Positions 10,880 through 22,565 of a DNA stretch of 64,000 nucleotides are shown piece by piece. The DNA comes from Ascarosepion bandense (taxonomy: Eukaryota > Mollusca > Cephalopoda > Sepiida > Sepiidae): positions 1,519,501-1,583,500 of the forward strand of contig JBBBDQ010000750.1 of the NCBI GenBank assembly GCA_037127315.1, read 5' to 3'. The translations under genes were made by a program, and so were the position numbers. Under the pieces are notes generated by a model, which was given only the letters and a program-made list of their open reading frames with translations, was not told the DNA's origin and did no database searches. Each line of letters begins with the position of its first letter. The stretch's first letter is position 1.

Positions 10880-11850
10880 GGCCAATACAAATGCAAAAAG
10901 AGGTAACTGTGTTTTATAGATTGTAATAAAGCATTTGATAAAATACATCACAAAGATCTGTTGCAACTGCTTAGCAACCTTGGCATATTTGAGAAGAACA
11001 TTAAAAAAATCAAGAACTTATAGAGGCAACAAACCACCTGAATCCGACAGAAAATTAGTTAAGTAGACATAAAAAATAGAAAAGGCTGTTAAACAAGGAT
11101 GTGTCTTCTGGCTAGAGTTGTTCAACCTATATGGTGAAGCGATTCTGAGAGAATTAGAAGTCCTACCAGGGTTGAAATCCTTTTCTTCTCTTCTTTGCAT
11201 ATTTGGGAAGGATCTTAGAATAATACAGAACTTATACTAGCAGCAAATTGCCGTCATATGAATAAAAAATGACTGTAATAAATATAATATATTATACAAA
11301 TATAGAAAAAGATGAAAGACAAGGATCTGTCTTCTGATCAGACTTATTCAATATATACAGTGAGATGATTGTGAAAGAATTTGAAGTCCCACGAGGATTC
11401 ATTATTGGTGACCACCATCTTAACAACATAAGATATGCAGATGATACAATGCTGAGAGTAGATAGAGAAAGAAAGCTACAAACCTCCTACAGAAAGCAGT
11501 AAAGGAAAGCGAGAAGGAAGGACTAACTACCAATTGTATGAAGATGATTGTTAACAAAAGGAGTTTTCCAAAATGCAAACTGCTAAAATCAAGCAAGTAC
11601 AAAAATTTACATACCTGATGAGTTTTTTAACAACGGATGGAAAGTGTGACTCTGGAATTTGATGACTCATAGGAATAGCCAAATATGCCTTCCAAAACCT
11701 AAGCAGATTATCAAGAAACAGAAAAAAACTTCAGTAGAAGCAAAGAAAAAATACTGAATTGCTATTTGAAATCTGTCCTCCTATATGGCAGTGAATGCTG
11801 GACAATATCCTCAGAGATAAAGAAAGAACTTGAACAACAGAGAAACATTA
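10880..11850 (+). pseudogene. RTE-like LINE fragment with YADD
   Basis: A reverse transcriptase fragment with many stops. Recognisable pieces are a palm segment ending HLNNIRYADDTML near 11410-11455, preceded by a GSVF..DLFN-type motif (QGC-like) and followed by decayed C-terminal sequence to about 11850. The upstream palm segment appears twice in succession (about 11000-11170 and 11196-11400), an internal duplication. The RTE assignment rests on similarity of the motif string to RTE/BovB-type proteins and is moderate. Confidence 0.6.
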
Positions 11851-11959
11851 AATAAAAAAAAAATAATTAAAATTCACAAGATATTCATTATTAATTTTGA
11901 ATACGCGTAAAAGAAGGATTGCTATCCAAATATACAATACATATATATTTGAATATACA

Positions 11960-12026
11960 CGCCTTCTCTCTCTCTCTCTCTCTCTCTCTCTTTGTCTGTC
12001 TGTCTGTCTGTCTGTCTCTTTCTCTG

Positions 12027-12059
<33 letters not shown>

Positions 12060-12060
12060 G
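11960..12060. repeat. (CT)n-(TGTC)n-(CA)n compound
   Basis: Three adjoining simple repeats. Frames on both strands through it are spurious. Confidence 0.95.
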
Positions 12061-12279
12061 ACCGGAGTTTAATTTTAGTTTATTAATAAAAATAGGTTAT
12101 CCCTCTTAACTATGCTTGTGAATACTTTTTCTATGTGCCGTGACAATACGGAACGTTGTCAATCATGGCTCTTCACAACTTCCTGCCCTTTACAGCTTTC
12201 AGTAAATTTCATCATCCATCCTCACCAAAAAATCCCCTCAAAAAACCACCACCGCCACTCATTCACTCAAGCCCTCTAT

Positions 12280-12430
12280 GTAGGTGATACGTTGTTTTCA
12301 TATGTTTCTTTTGCCTTCGATCTGTCCTGTGAGTATTACATTTTCCAAGCTCTCTTTCCTCATTATGTGCCCTTCAAATTTCAACTGTCTTTTTCTGACG
12401 TCAAATATAAACGTCTTTTTTGCTTCCAGT
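12280..12430 (-). pseudogene. RTE-like LINE C-terminal fragment
   Basis: Antisense sequence encodes a decayed KRQLKFEGHIM-type segment followed by ENVILTGQ-like residues, the conserved C-terminal part of the RTE-like family also seen at 14522-15160 and 62255-63335. Confidence 0.55.
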
Positions 12431-12439
12431 GTCACTAGT

Positions 12440-12880
12440 TGACAAATACTTCCTTTAATAATGTCATGTTTTTTGGGGTGGCTAGATTTGGCTGAAGTTT
12501 ATATTCATAGAGCTCACCCCAAGGAACGACCTCACTGTTCCTACAGGAGACACGCTCATATTAACCACTCTACAACGTATTGGCTTCTACGCAGTTGTCA
12601 TTGCGCATCCGCAGTTATTTGTCGCTGTTACGAAACGCGCATGCGTACGCATACACCTGCATATATCACATATATATGTATATCGACAATTATTCATAAA
12701 CACATGTAGTCTCTTGTGTGAAAGCGAAAACATTCACAAACAAGACAAAAATATCCATGCAAAATTCAGCAAGTGATTCATACACACGGAGAAGACGTTA
12801 CATACGCAAATTTTCTTCCGATCGCACATATATTTTTGCACTTGTAAATTGACGTATTTTTTAAACTTTGATTTTTTTTT
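12440..12880. other. No gene recognised
   Basis: Ordinary sequence; an 82-codon plus frame (12461-12709) has no recognisable features. Confidence 0.4.
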
Positions 12881-12884
12881 TCAG

Positions 12885-13114
12885 ATGCTCATTATTTCTG
12901 CGAACTTCCACATTAATGAGTCGATTCCGGAAGACAGTGGGGATAAAATGAGATTCACATTTACACCTCCACCACTTGTTGTTCCCTTGGAGACTGTTGT
13001 CCTGGTGGTGACCTGTCTGCCGATGGGTGTAGCTCGTTCTTTGCAAACTAAAATAAAAAAAATGAATAAAAGGGAGCGAGCGAGAGGCGAAGAGAGAAAT
13101 AAAAACGAAAGAAA
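12885..13114 (+). other. Candidate exon, unconfirmed
   Basis: A ten-T tract followed by CAG precedes ATGCTC, a good acceptor context. The segment stays open, with less AT-biased codons (SANFHINESIPEDSGDK..., a hydrophobic PLETVVLVV stretch, then basic residues), and reaches AAG|GTAACA, a plausible donor. I do not recognise the peptide. It could equally be a chance open frame. Confidence 0.2.
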
Positions 13115-13209
13115 GGTAACAGAATATTATCTAACCTCCAACATGCTTCCCACCCAATCCCTCATCATTATCCAGTCTTTTTTTCTGTATGGCTGTCTCC
13201 TAATAGAAT

Positions 13210-13395
13210 GTGCAGGTGGTGTAATGGATAGTGCTCCAGAATAATAAATCTGAGATCTCAGTTCGAATTCCAGTCGTGTATGTTAGATTCACTTACGTGC
13301 AAATACCTTGGGAATAATGATGATCCATACAGTAAGACGTGGGGCACCTCGAAGAATTTTCCCTCATTCTTTGATTAAACATGGTTTCCTCATTC
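13210..13395 (+). mobile_element. tRNA-derived SINE, variant
   Basis: Box A TGGTGTAATGG and box B CAGTTCGAATTCC about 40 bp apart, then TTCACTTACGTGCAAATACC as in family A. The region after that diverges from family A. Confidence 0.6.
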
Positions 13396-13428
13396 TCTGG
13401 AAAAAAAAAACAAGTATATATCTATATA

Positions 13429-13746
13429 TCTAAACTTATTTATAAATGGAACTTTGTCTGTGCTTGTGTCTGTGTGTGTGTGTCCGTTACCTATAGACTC
13501 CGAAACGGCTGAATCGATTTTCTTGAAAATTTACACAGTTGTACTATAAGCGTCTGCGAGTGTTCTTAGCTAGGTTTTGTGTCGAGGTACCCCCAATAAA
13601 TATCGAAAATCGATAATCGAAAAAATCGTGTTAGAGAAGGAGTGGTCCGATTTTAATCAAATTTTTGATACACTCATAGACAAAGACATAAGAAATGATA
13701 TTCAGAAGTTTCAAGGTTGCAGTTCTTACAATAGTGCAAAAAATCG

Positions 13747-13793
<47 letters not shown>

Positions 13794-14179
13794 CAAGATG
13801 TTTGTGTGTGTGTGTCTGTTTATCTGCCTGTATGTCTGTATTTTTTCGGTCCTTTTATTTTAGTTTTTGCTTTGGGTTTGGCTCTAAGTAGGTATAATTG
13901 TAGTTCTTTGTCTCAGCCATGATATAATTTAATCAGAGGACTTATTTAGCCTTCAAAATTTAGTTTGCGACGAAAAAAACTTATTTGATATCGATACCAG
14001 GAAATCAAAATTTGACTTACACCTATTCATTTTTCTTTCAGTCTTTGGTTTCACTTTAACTGGAAACAACTATTGCTTTTTAGTCGTTTGTGCCAACGTC
14101 CAAAGAGTCTGAGCTTCAGAACCATGGATTAGTTTTAAAGCTTTCATTACACCCGAGCAACGCCGAGCTATACTGCTAG
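13429..14179 (+). mobile_element. Non-autonomous Helitron, copy 1
   Basis: Starts TCTAAACTTATTTATAAATG and ends with the hairpin CCCGAGCAACGCCGAGC followed by CTATACTG and CTAG. It is inserted exactly between A (13428) and T (14180), the canonical Helitron site. Interior landmarks shared with three other copies: CTATAGACTCCGAAACGGCT, ATCGAAAATCGATAATCG and ATTCAGAAGTTTCAAGG. No replication initiator or helicase frame. An internal TA run (13750-13790) varies between copies. Confidence 0.85.
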
Positions 14180-14481
14180 TAAATAAATTAATAAAACTTC
14201 TATGCATATACACTTAATGTAAGGACACAAGACGTCCAGACCATATAAAATATATTCACCATTTCTTCTATGTGACAATGGTAAATGATATCATGAGGAA
14301 TCAGGTACTTACTAGAGTTGTACAGGAAGCTATGTTAGCTACATCTTTAGCGAGGGAACGTATGTACAATTTTCCTTGAGGTTTGCTGTGAGTTTAAGGC
14401 CCAATTATCCATAAATGAAGGCGCCGCTCCCAGATGATACTCGTTCATCGTGACTGGAGATAGTTCGGTCTAATCGTATAT

Positions 14482-14521
<40 letters not shown>
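14180..14521. other. Nothing recognised; (ATC)n at the end
   Basis: Ordinary sequence, then a perfect ATC trinucleotide run at about 14484-14520. Confidence 0.6.
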
Positions 14522-14522
<1 letters not shown>

Positions 14523-15160
14523 TCTTCTTCTTCTCCTACTTCTTCTATGTGCTCTGTCCTTTCAGGATGTAGGCGATCATAGCCTTCCACGTCTCTCTAT
14601 CCCTGGTAGCTCTTTCTTCTGTTACCCCACCCAAACCCCGCTCTGCCATCCACCTGCTCAGACCCTTCAAATATGTTATCCGCTGCTTTTCCCTGTCTCT
14701 CTTTCCTATAGGTATCAGATTCTTTAAGCCTTCCTTCCTTCCTTGTCACATGTCTCAAGAACTTCAGCTGTCTCTTCTTGATTATTAATTTCCGCTTCGT
14801 TTCGATCATTTTTAAAACCTCATCATTGCTCACATGCTCGATCCATGATATCCGCAGCATCCTTCTGTAGAACCACATTTCAGTTACTTCAAGTTTCTCC
14901 TTAATCTTCGATGATATTGTCCAGCATTCACTACCATATTAAAGAACAGACATCACATAGCAATCCAGTACTCTCTTTGTTTCTAGTGAAATTTCCCTGT
15001 CTCTTAATACTCTGCTTAGCTTCTGGAACGCAATTTTGGACATGTCGATTCGGATACTTTCCGTCTTCTGTTTGAATACTTCCCAAGTAATTAAATAATT
15101 GCACTTGCTTGATTTTAGTATCCCCAACCTTCAAAAACAGTAACTTAATCCCTCAGCTTC
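14522..15160 (-). pseudogene. RTE-like LINE C-terminus
   Basis: Minus-strand frames read MWFYRRMLRISWIEHVSNDE, then KRQLKFLRHVTRKEG and GRAGFGWGNRR, and upstream in sense KVGDTKIKQVQLFNYLGS. This is the region after the reverse transcriptase palm of the RTE-like family. Two frames are separated by stops and a frameshift near 14900, so it is a 5-prime truncated dead copy. Confidence 0.7.
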
Positions 15161-15760
15161 AGATACAAATTTGCCAGTGGCATTAGAAAAAAAATGGCAG
15201 ACTAGTTAAAAACCACAAAATAAAAGACCCGGATTTTCTCAAATGTTTTCCTACCGGGAATTACCGCATCAATAAAAAGAGAAGATGAAACACCTATACA
15301 ATAAATGCAGGTTAAGGCGCATAAGAAATTATCGAGAAAATAAATGTCACTATTACAACACCTGAGAAAGAGGAAGTCATATTGGATAAGAAACTTATCA
15401 TGAAAACTAGAACAATTCAGCGATACAACTCCCTATGCGAAAAGGAACATTATAGTAACATAGAGGCAAAAATGAGTAAAAGTATCAAAAAATATAATTA
15501 ACAATAAAAAGTAATAATAATGGGTAATACCTATAGAACAACACCTAAATATGCATAAGACTTACGGCCTACGAAAGACAAAAAAAAAACGTGGTATCAG
15601 AACTGACCACATATTATCCGAGAAAGACAGATAAGCTGTATAGGGATGATGCCAAGAATAAGGCTAATTTAAAGTCTAGCAGAGACTGGAGCGGTCAATA
15701 GAAACATAAAACAGATACAGAAACAGATAAGAAGATATACAGAGAGATAGACACGAATAA
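15161..15760. other. No gene recognised
   Basis: A-rich sequence without recognisable domains or repeat ends. Confidence 0.45.
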
Positions 15761-15762
15761 AA

Positions 15763-15819
<57 letters not shown>

Positions 15820-15829
15820 GAAGACACTG

Positions 15830-15898
<69 letters not shown>

Positions 15899-15937
15899 CG
15901 TATAGACTGAGATATATAGATAAATACGAATAGACTG

Positions 15938-15984
<47 letters not shown>

Positions 15985-15992
15985 AGAGACTG

Positions 15993-16051
<59 letters not shown>

Positions 16052-16061
16052 GAAGAGACTG

Positions 16062-16122
<61 letters not shown>

Positions 16123-16322
16123 TGAACGGAATTAGATAAATAGATATCGAGAAAATTATTTAGATAAATGTCTTAATAGACTTTGAGAGATAGATATGAA
16201 TAGATTGTTATAGACAGTCATATAGAGAATAAAGATATAAAGTGAGTGATAAACAAATACGTAGATGTGAATGTTAAAAATATTAACATATTGTGATAGG
16301 CAGTTAAATTGATCTACAGATT

Positions 16323-16377
<55 letters not shown>

Positions 16378-16385
16378 ACTGTTTG

Positions 16386-16443
<58 letters not shown>
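15761..16443. repeat. Complex (GATA)n array
   Basis: GATA blocks separated by spacers such as AATGAAGACACTGAGATAG and ACGAATAGACTGAGATAG. The same spacer vocabulary occurs beyond the LINE at 17920-18126, showing one array split by the insertion. Confidence 0.9.
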
Positions 16444-16444
<1 letters not shown>

Positions 16445-17919
16445 GCCATCATCGACGCCGAGGGTGTTCAACATCTCACAGCCCACAGACAAGCTGTATG
16501 CTGACAAGCAGTATGGTTTCTGCTTCACCAGGTGCTGAAGCTGAATTTCGATGCTCGACTTCAGTCACTTTTTCGCCGACTGGATGTGGCTAACGACCAT
16601 CACTGAGTATATAAACCAGGCTCTCGACAAGAACGGCGAAGCCCGAACTGTTGCCCGAGATATTTCTAATGCGTTTGACAGAGTCTGGCCTTCTACGCAA
16701 GCTGCGAGGCTATGGTATAACCGCACATTTGTTTGACCTTATCCAATCATTCCTTTCAAATCAAACAATGAAGGTAATATTGAACGGACATACCTCCCAA
16801 TACTATCATACGAATGCAGATGTCTCTCAAGGCTCTATTCTAGGTCCTATGCTTTTCCTCATCTACATTAACGATCTCCCAGATGTAATAAGATCCCAAG
16901 TAGGCATATACGCTGACGACACTACAGTTCACTCTCGCATCGATCAGAACTCTGCCGAGGCTGACAAGGCAAACCTCGCTGCCGAGCTTGAAAAGGACCT
17001 CCAATCCGTGGCGGACTGGGGTAAGAAATGGCTCGTGAATTTTAATGCTTCCAAAACGAAGCTGTTATCTGTTAATCTTCACAGACAATCGTTCCTACCC
17101 CCCCCATTAGCATGAATCCGGCTAATCTCCATGAAAGCAAAACACTGCGCCTCCTCGGGTTAACTCTCATCACAACAGAACTCAAGTGGAATGACTATAT
17201 AGAATCCATAGCTAAATCTGTTGCTAAGATAGTCGGTTCTCTGTGTAGGGCCAAGAAGCTTTTCCCGTCTGAAACAATCTTGCACATATCTAAATCTACC
17301 ATCCGCCCGTGCATTGAATACTTCTGCGATATCTGGTCGGGTATTCCTGCTATGCACTTTGGTACCCTTGACAAAATTCAACGGAGAATCTGTAATGTGA
17401 TCGATCCTGACTTGGCAGCTCAGATACAGTCACTTTCTCACCGGCGCAATGTGGGTTCCCTGTGTCTCTTCTACAAATACTTTCACGGCTTCTACTCCGA
17501 TGAACTTAGCTCACTGGTGCCCCCTATATATGAATTTACTCGAGCCACAAGATTAGCCACTAGGTCCGAGCCTTTTACTGTGAAACCTATAAAATGTAAA
17601 CGCAAATTCTACTCATTTAGCTTCTTTTCTCGCACTTCCCGTCTGTGGAATTTCCTTCCATTTACTTGCTTCCCCGACAGCTATAATTTAAATGTAAAGT
17701 CAATAGTCATCTCTTATTTCAGTAACCTGCATCTTCTCTCTCATGCTCTTTTCTCCGTCCACTCCACTCCCATCAGTATTTTTATCCTTCTCTTACCCAC
17801 TTCCTGACACCCCCTATAACCTGTCACTCTTTCTCATAACTTTCCTCCTATGTAACCTCTTGTAAAACAATGGCAGTAAAATGCCTTGCTTGGGGCGATA
17901 TGATTATGAAAAAAAACAG
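16445..17919 (+). pseudogene. LINE J copy, CR1/Jockey-type, RT with YADD
   Basis: A 5-prime truncated non-LTR retrotransposon. The reverse transcriptase palm is readable: ALDKNGEARTVARDISNAFD (about 16620-16680), QGSILGPMLFLIYINDLP (about 16828-16882), then GIYADDTTVHS with the catalytic YADD near 16911. The thumb and C-terminal part continue with WGKKWLVNFNASKTKLL, ESKTLRLLGLTL, IRPCIEYFCDIWSG and SRLWNFLP. Breaks: a frame change near 16690, where about 6 bp of the consensus is missing, and one at a C-run (17097-17105). The 3-prime end carries the family tail CCTTGCTTGGGGCGATATGA and an A-run. It sits inside a GATA array. A patch at about 16556-16600 is out of place and is reported as a finding. 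Confidence 0.8.
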
Positions 17920-17944
17920 AAGATAGATAGATATGAATAGACTG

Positions 17945-17983
<39 letters not shown>

Positions 17984-18012
17984 AAGAAAGAAAATAAGAC
18001 TGAGATAGATAA

Positions 18013-18048
<36 letters not shown>

Positions 18049-18060
18049 TAAATAAGACTG

Positions 18061-18125
<65 letters not shown>

Positions 18126-18126
18126 C
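17920..18126. repeat. (GATA)n array, right part
   Basis: Continuation of the 15761-16443 array with the same GAATAGACTGAGATAG spacer. Confidence 0.9.
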
Positions 18127-18880
18127 TCAGATACTCAGACAATAATATCTCGTTGTTGTTCTTATATAAGTTACATATACTTACACTGAAAAAATATCAA
18201 TTACTCATTGCTCAGATTTCATTTAAACTTACGGTGTTACACTTTCGAAGCTGGTTTTAACGCCTCATTTCAAACATGTACTGACACCAACATAATCCTT
18301 ATGTTCACAGTGGTATTAAGCACTGGCCCTGCACAGACAGGAAACCCCCTTCACTTTTAACTTTTAAAATTTAGAATGCTTCCTATAAACATAATTTATT
18401 TTATTTAATTATTATTGCTTTAATGAGCATATGTGTTTTACAAAAATATTCCATCTCCGACAAAGGTAAGGACACGGTATAAACTTACTTCAAATTTTTA
18501 AATAGGTTCATCATACTTTGATCGTCATTTTTTAATTTTTTTAATATTCAGTTCTAGAGTCGTTTTCTTTTTCGTGTCGTTCGTGTGGATTTATTATTTA
18601 GGCTTTTATCATTTATCTTACGCCAGTCAAATGAAGAAAAATTATTCTTTATCGTCGGAAGGCTAAATTCCGACATTATTGCTGAAAATCTCGTCTCTTG
18701 GAAAGATTTCAGGATAAGATTTCAAGGCAGAAAAAGTCACGTAATTTTTTTTTTTTTTGTTTCGTATTATTTTGTGTTTCTTTTTTTGAATTTATTTAGG
18801 GTTTTTCTTTTTCTTTTTTTTGGCCGATTACATTTAGAAATATTTTTCGCCATCGCTTAATCTCTCTCTCGTTCTAATAC
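18127..18880. other. No gene recognised
   Basis: AT-rich sequence. The 91-codon plus frame at 18585-18860 is F/L-rich and unremarkable. Confidence 0.45.
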
Positions 18881-19800
18881 ATGCGCAGTTTTTTTCTTCT
18901 TCTTTTCCTTTATATATTATCTGTTTTTTTTTTATATTTAATTCTTTGTTGTGTATATGTTTTTCTAATTTTTTTTTTTTTCATCAAAGTGTTTATTTTA
19001 TTTTTCCTTTCTTTTTTTCCCTCCATTTTTGCTCTCTCTCGTTTGTATTATCTTTCGATGTTTTTTTAAGAAATGCTTTCTTCTTTTCTAGGCTGTACTT
19101 TTCATTCTTATCTTTCCTTTCATCTGCTTTTTGTCTTTAAATTTCTTCTCACATTTTTCTACCGACCTTATATCGCCGACTATTTCTTTCTCGGTTTTCA
19201 ACATGTTTCAATCCAGGTTCCTAAAATAGGTTTTTATTTCCTCTTTCTCATTTTAATTATTTTCTTTCTTTCTTTCTTTCTTTCGTTTGTTCGTTTTTCT
19301 TCTGTCAAAATATTTTATGCTCCTTCAGTCTTTTCTTCTGTTTATATTTCATTCAATTTTTTGATTTCATCTTATTTGTTTTCTTTTCTTTTCTTTCAAT
19401 CTTTAAACAATTTCTTTCTTTTATTTTCATTCTTTCCTTCTTTTCCTTTAATTCTGTTTTCTTTTCTTTTTCCTCTCTCATTCTTTTCATTTCTAATTCA
19501 TAAATTTTTATTTTTTAATCTCATTCATCGTCATCTATTTTCTTTTACTTTTCTTGTTCATTTTTTTTTCCCTTTTTTTTCTTTTGTCTTTATTGTTTTC
19601 TTCATTTTCTTCTGATCTTTTTCTTTCTTTTTATCATTCTGTTTCTTTTTCGGCCGTTCTATATTTTTCATTTTAATATATCTTTTTCTTCATATGATTT
19701 TCTGTTAACTTACTCCTTATTCTCCCTTTCTCACTTTTCTTTCGTTTTTGATTTCTATCTTTCTTTTTCTCGTTTGAACTCTAAGCCTCAAGTCCCTATT
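18881..19800. repeat. T/C-rich low complexity
   Basis: Imperfect TTTC/TTCT-rich sequence. Overlapping frames in all three plus registers encode F/L/S strings, the signature of composition and not of coding. Confidence 0.85.
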
Positions 19801-20185
19801 TGCTGAAAATAAATATCAAACTAGAAATCCCAATCACTCAAAAACTCCTCTGAGAATCTTCCGTGCATATCTGGATTTTATTCCTCTCAAATAATTATAT
19901 ATTTCTTCTTTATCTTTGGAATTTTTAAAAAAATCGCCCAAATAAAACGCTACAAAACTAACACAAATAACAAACAATGAGTCGCCCTGTCAGGTCGTTG
20001 TTTATTTTATTTCTCAGGCCACAGCTCGACCGGTCCAATCGCTATAAACTCAAAAGCTCCATCACTACGACTCTCACCCACCATCGCTTACCGGTGGGAT
20101 TTCCCAAGCCTTACCAGATGACAAGCGGATGATATAAATTTCCACTTTATCTACTACGGCCAAAATATTCGATGGACATTGTAAT
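19801..20185. other. Moderate-GC unique sequence
   Basis: Contains AGTCGCCCTGTCAGGTCG and CTCGACCGGTCCAATCGC. No domain, RNA gene or repeat end recognised. Confidence 0.4.
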
Positions 20186-20480
20186 TCATGAAAATTTTGT
20201 TGGCGTTATTGCTTAAGATTTCTATTTTATTCATTTTAACGCTTCTTTCATTTATTTTCATCTTTGCGCCCTCCCTTATCTATTTTGTAGTTTACTTTCT
20301 TCTTTCTCAATTTCTCTCCCTTATTCCTTGCTTCATACTTTTATTTTCTTTCTTCTCTCCTTCCATCTCTCCTTTCGTTTGTCTCCTTTTGCTTTCTTTC
20401 GTTTCTCTTTCTTTTTCTTTTCTCTCATTCTTCTTATCTTTTTCTTTTTTCATTTACATCAATTTTTTGTCTTTTCAAGA
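20186..20480. repeat. T/C-rich low complexity
   Basis: Same composition as 18881-19800. Confidence 0.8.
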
Positions 20481-20495
20481 ATACATAGCGCAGTG

Positions 20496-20613
20496 CATGG
20501 CCGTATCTGACTATCGGGCACACCGAGCACGGGTCCGGGCCGATCCGTACAATCATAGTGAAAATCAGGGTAAGGAAAAATGTCTTCGTCAGAAATCAAA
20601 CTAAACAATTTAC

Positions 20614-20670
<57 letters not shown>

Positions 20671-20945
20671 AAAACGAAGAAAACATCCGAATGAACGCAG
20701 TAAAAATCTGTTTGTTTATTTATTAATTTTGGGAGAAAAGACTGGTTATACTCAAAAAGACCGAACCCGATTTCCTGCTTTCGTTCACGTTCTGTGCCTA
20801 ATTTCCATTGGAATAGCCGAAAAAATCCGCAAAAATCATAGTTTCTGGAAACGGATGACACTAATGACGTCATCACATTGTCAACTAATAAGTCCAGGCA
20901 ATTTTCTCTGTGCCCGGTGCCATTTTAGCATCAGCTACGGCCCTG
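20496..20945. mobile_element. hAT-like MITE
   Basis: Left end CATGGCCGTATCTGA and right end, reverse complemented, CAGGGCCGTAGCTGA match at 13 of 15 positions. Flanks GCGCAGTG (20488-20495) and GTGCAGTG (20946-20953) are an 8-bp target duplication with one mismatch, the hAT size. About 450 bp, no transposase. Contains a GAAA microsatellite (about 20617-20672). The target lies in a tRNA-SINE head. Confidence 0.6.
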
Positions 20946-21035
20946 GTGCAGTGGATAAAAGCGTTGGATAGATCCAGTGAATTGAAGCCAAATTGTTGTG
21001 AATTCAATGTCTGGCGTAAGTAGTGTCGAATTATC
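20946..21035 (+). mobile_element. tRNA-SINE head interrupted by the MITE
   Basis: Box A GGTGCAGTGG is followed by ATAAAAGCGTTGG and a box-B-like GTTGTGAATTCAAT. The upstream part was separated by the hAT-like insertion. Confidence 0.45.
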
Positions 21036-21059
21036 GTGGTTCTGGACAATATCTAAAGA

Positions 21060-21700
21060 TAGGTATGCAATGTAATCGATCCTGATTTGGCATCTCGACT
21101 TCTGTCGCTTTCTCACCATCGTGACGTGGTTTCCCTTTGTCTTTTCTAGAAATATTTTCATGGCAACTGCTCTGGTGTCCTGACTACACGAATTTAGGCG
21201 TGTTACGAGAGTTCGAATTCCACTCGAATTTCTTGCATCCACTTACGCTCAAATACCCTTGGGAAAGGTATTAATCCGTCTCTTCCCTCCAGTTAAAAAA
21301 TAGGACAGATTGGGTTCTGTAGCCTTGGTCGGCAACCAGTCTACCGCAGAAAGCAATGGAAACCTACTGCGGGATAATCTTCTGCCCAGTCAGTCATGTC
21401 TCTCTCGAGACATGATCGTCCAAGGTGCGTACCACGTATGACACTTAATTCCCTCTAGTTATGGGTAAAATAATAGGACAGATTGTGCTTTATAGCCTTT
21501 GCTGACAACCAGTCTACCGCAGAAAGTAATGGAAACCTAGTGCGGGATAATCTTCTGCCCAGTCAGTCATGTCTCTTTCGAGACATGATCGTCCAAGCGT
21601 GTATTACGTATGGCACTGACTGACTAGATTGGCATGTAGGTTTTACCCATCACCTCTACTCCATCAGCTTTATTACTCGCACTTCCCGCTTGTGAAAATT
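21060..21700 (+). pseudogene. LINE J fragment split by SINEs
   Basis: The left part (21060-21172) encodes a CNVIDPDLASRLLSLSHHRD segment. The right part (about 21633-21700) resumes with the TRTSRL-type segment seen in other copies. The intervening DNA is SINE. Confidence 0.6.
21173..21632 (+). mobile_element. Family A SINE dimer
   Basis: Box B GAGTTCGAATTCC at about 21208, then the family A middle and tail (CATGTCTCTCTCGAGACATG hairpin near 21396). A second middle plus tail then starts at about 21450. Middle-tail is thus present twice with only one head. Confidence 0.7.
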
Positions 21701-22260
21701 AGAACAAAGAGCAAATATATACAAGCAAAAGCACAAATACACGTGACCGAAAATTAATTGCCCAGACCTGCGATACAAATAGAAGCACGCACAAAAATAA
21801 ATTTAAATTAAATTTAAGTAACATTAAATTTATGTAAAAATATATTTATATTCAAAGAATATAAGAAATATGAAAGCAAAAAGCAACGTTTTGCGTAGGA
21901 AGACAAAGGCATGCTGATAAAGCTAAACAGATCTCGAAGAGACATTGGTTTCCGCTTGCAGAATTCATGGAAATAAACAGAGAATTCAAAAGTGAAAGTT
22001 CGCCCAAAAAAAAAACAACAGAAAAATTAAATAAAGAATTAGAAAATAATGATCGTTATTGTTTGTATTGGGGAAATAACAATGGTATAAGTGGTTCATA
22101 AAACGATTATTTTTACAGTGATGTTCACCCTCTAAAATGCACAAGAACTCCTCAAGGCCTATTGTGTAGTGGATTGCAAAGCAAGAGGTATATATGAAAA
22201 AGATGGCGGTGAAATACGAAGTGCGCTCTGCTTTAATACTCATTCTCTAATGGTAGCTTC
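21701..22260. other. No gene recognised
   Basis: A-rich sequence with no repeat ends or domains recognised. Confidence 0.45.
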
Positions 22261-22261
22261 A

Positions 22262-22565
22262 GTCAGTTAAGTGCCATACGGGATGCATGCTTGGGCGATC
22301 ATGTCTCGAAAGAGACATGACTGACTGGGCAAGAGATTTTTCCACAGTAGTTTGCCATTACTTTCTGCTGTAGACTGGTTGCCAGCCAAGGCTACAGAAC
22401 CCAATATGTCCTGTTTTTTATCCATAGCTGGGGGGAAGAGACGGATTAATGCCTTTCCCGAAGGTATTTGTGCGTAAGAGAATGCAAGGAATTCAACTGG
22501 AATTCGAACTTGGTTCTCTGATTTCTTGTTCCAAGCTGATATCTGTTAATCGTAGCTTAGATGTG
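22262..22565 (-). mobile_element. Family A SINE
   Basis: Near-full-length minus copy: tail CAGTCAGTTAAGTGCCATAC with hairpin CATGTCTCGAAAGAGACATG, middle TAGACTGGTTGCCAGCC, box B read as GGAATTCGAACTTGG on the plus strand. Confidence 0.8.

Noticed and set aside
20481..20569. Short exon with good acceptor and donor
   Set aside because: The GC-rich segment is the terminal inverted repeat of a hAT-like MITE with an 8-bp duplication.
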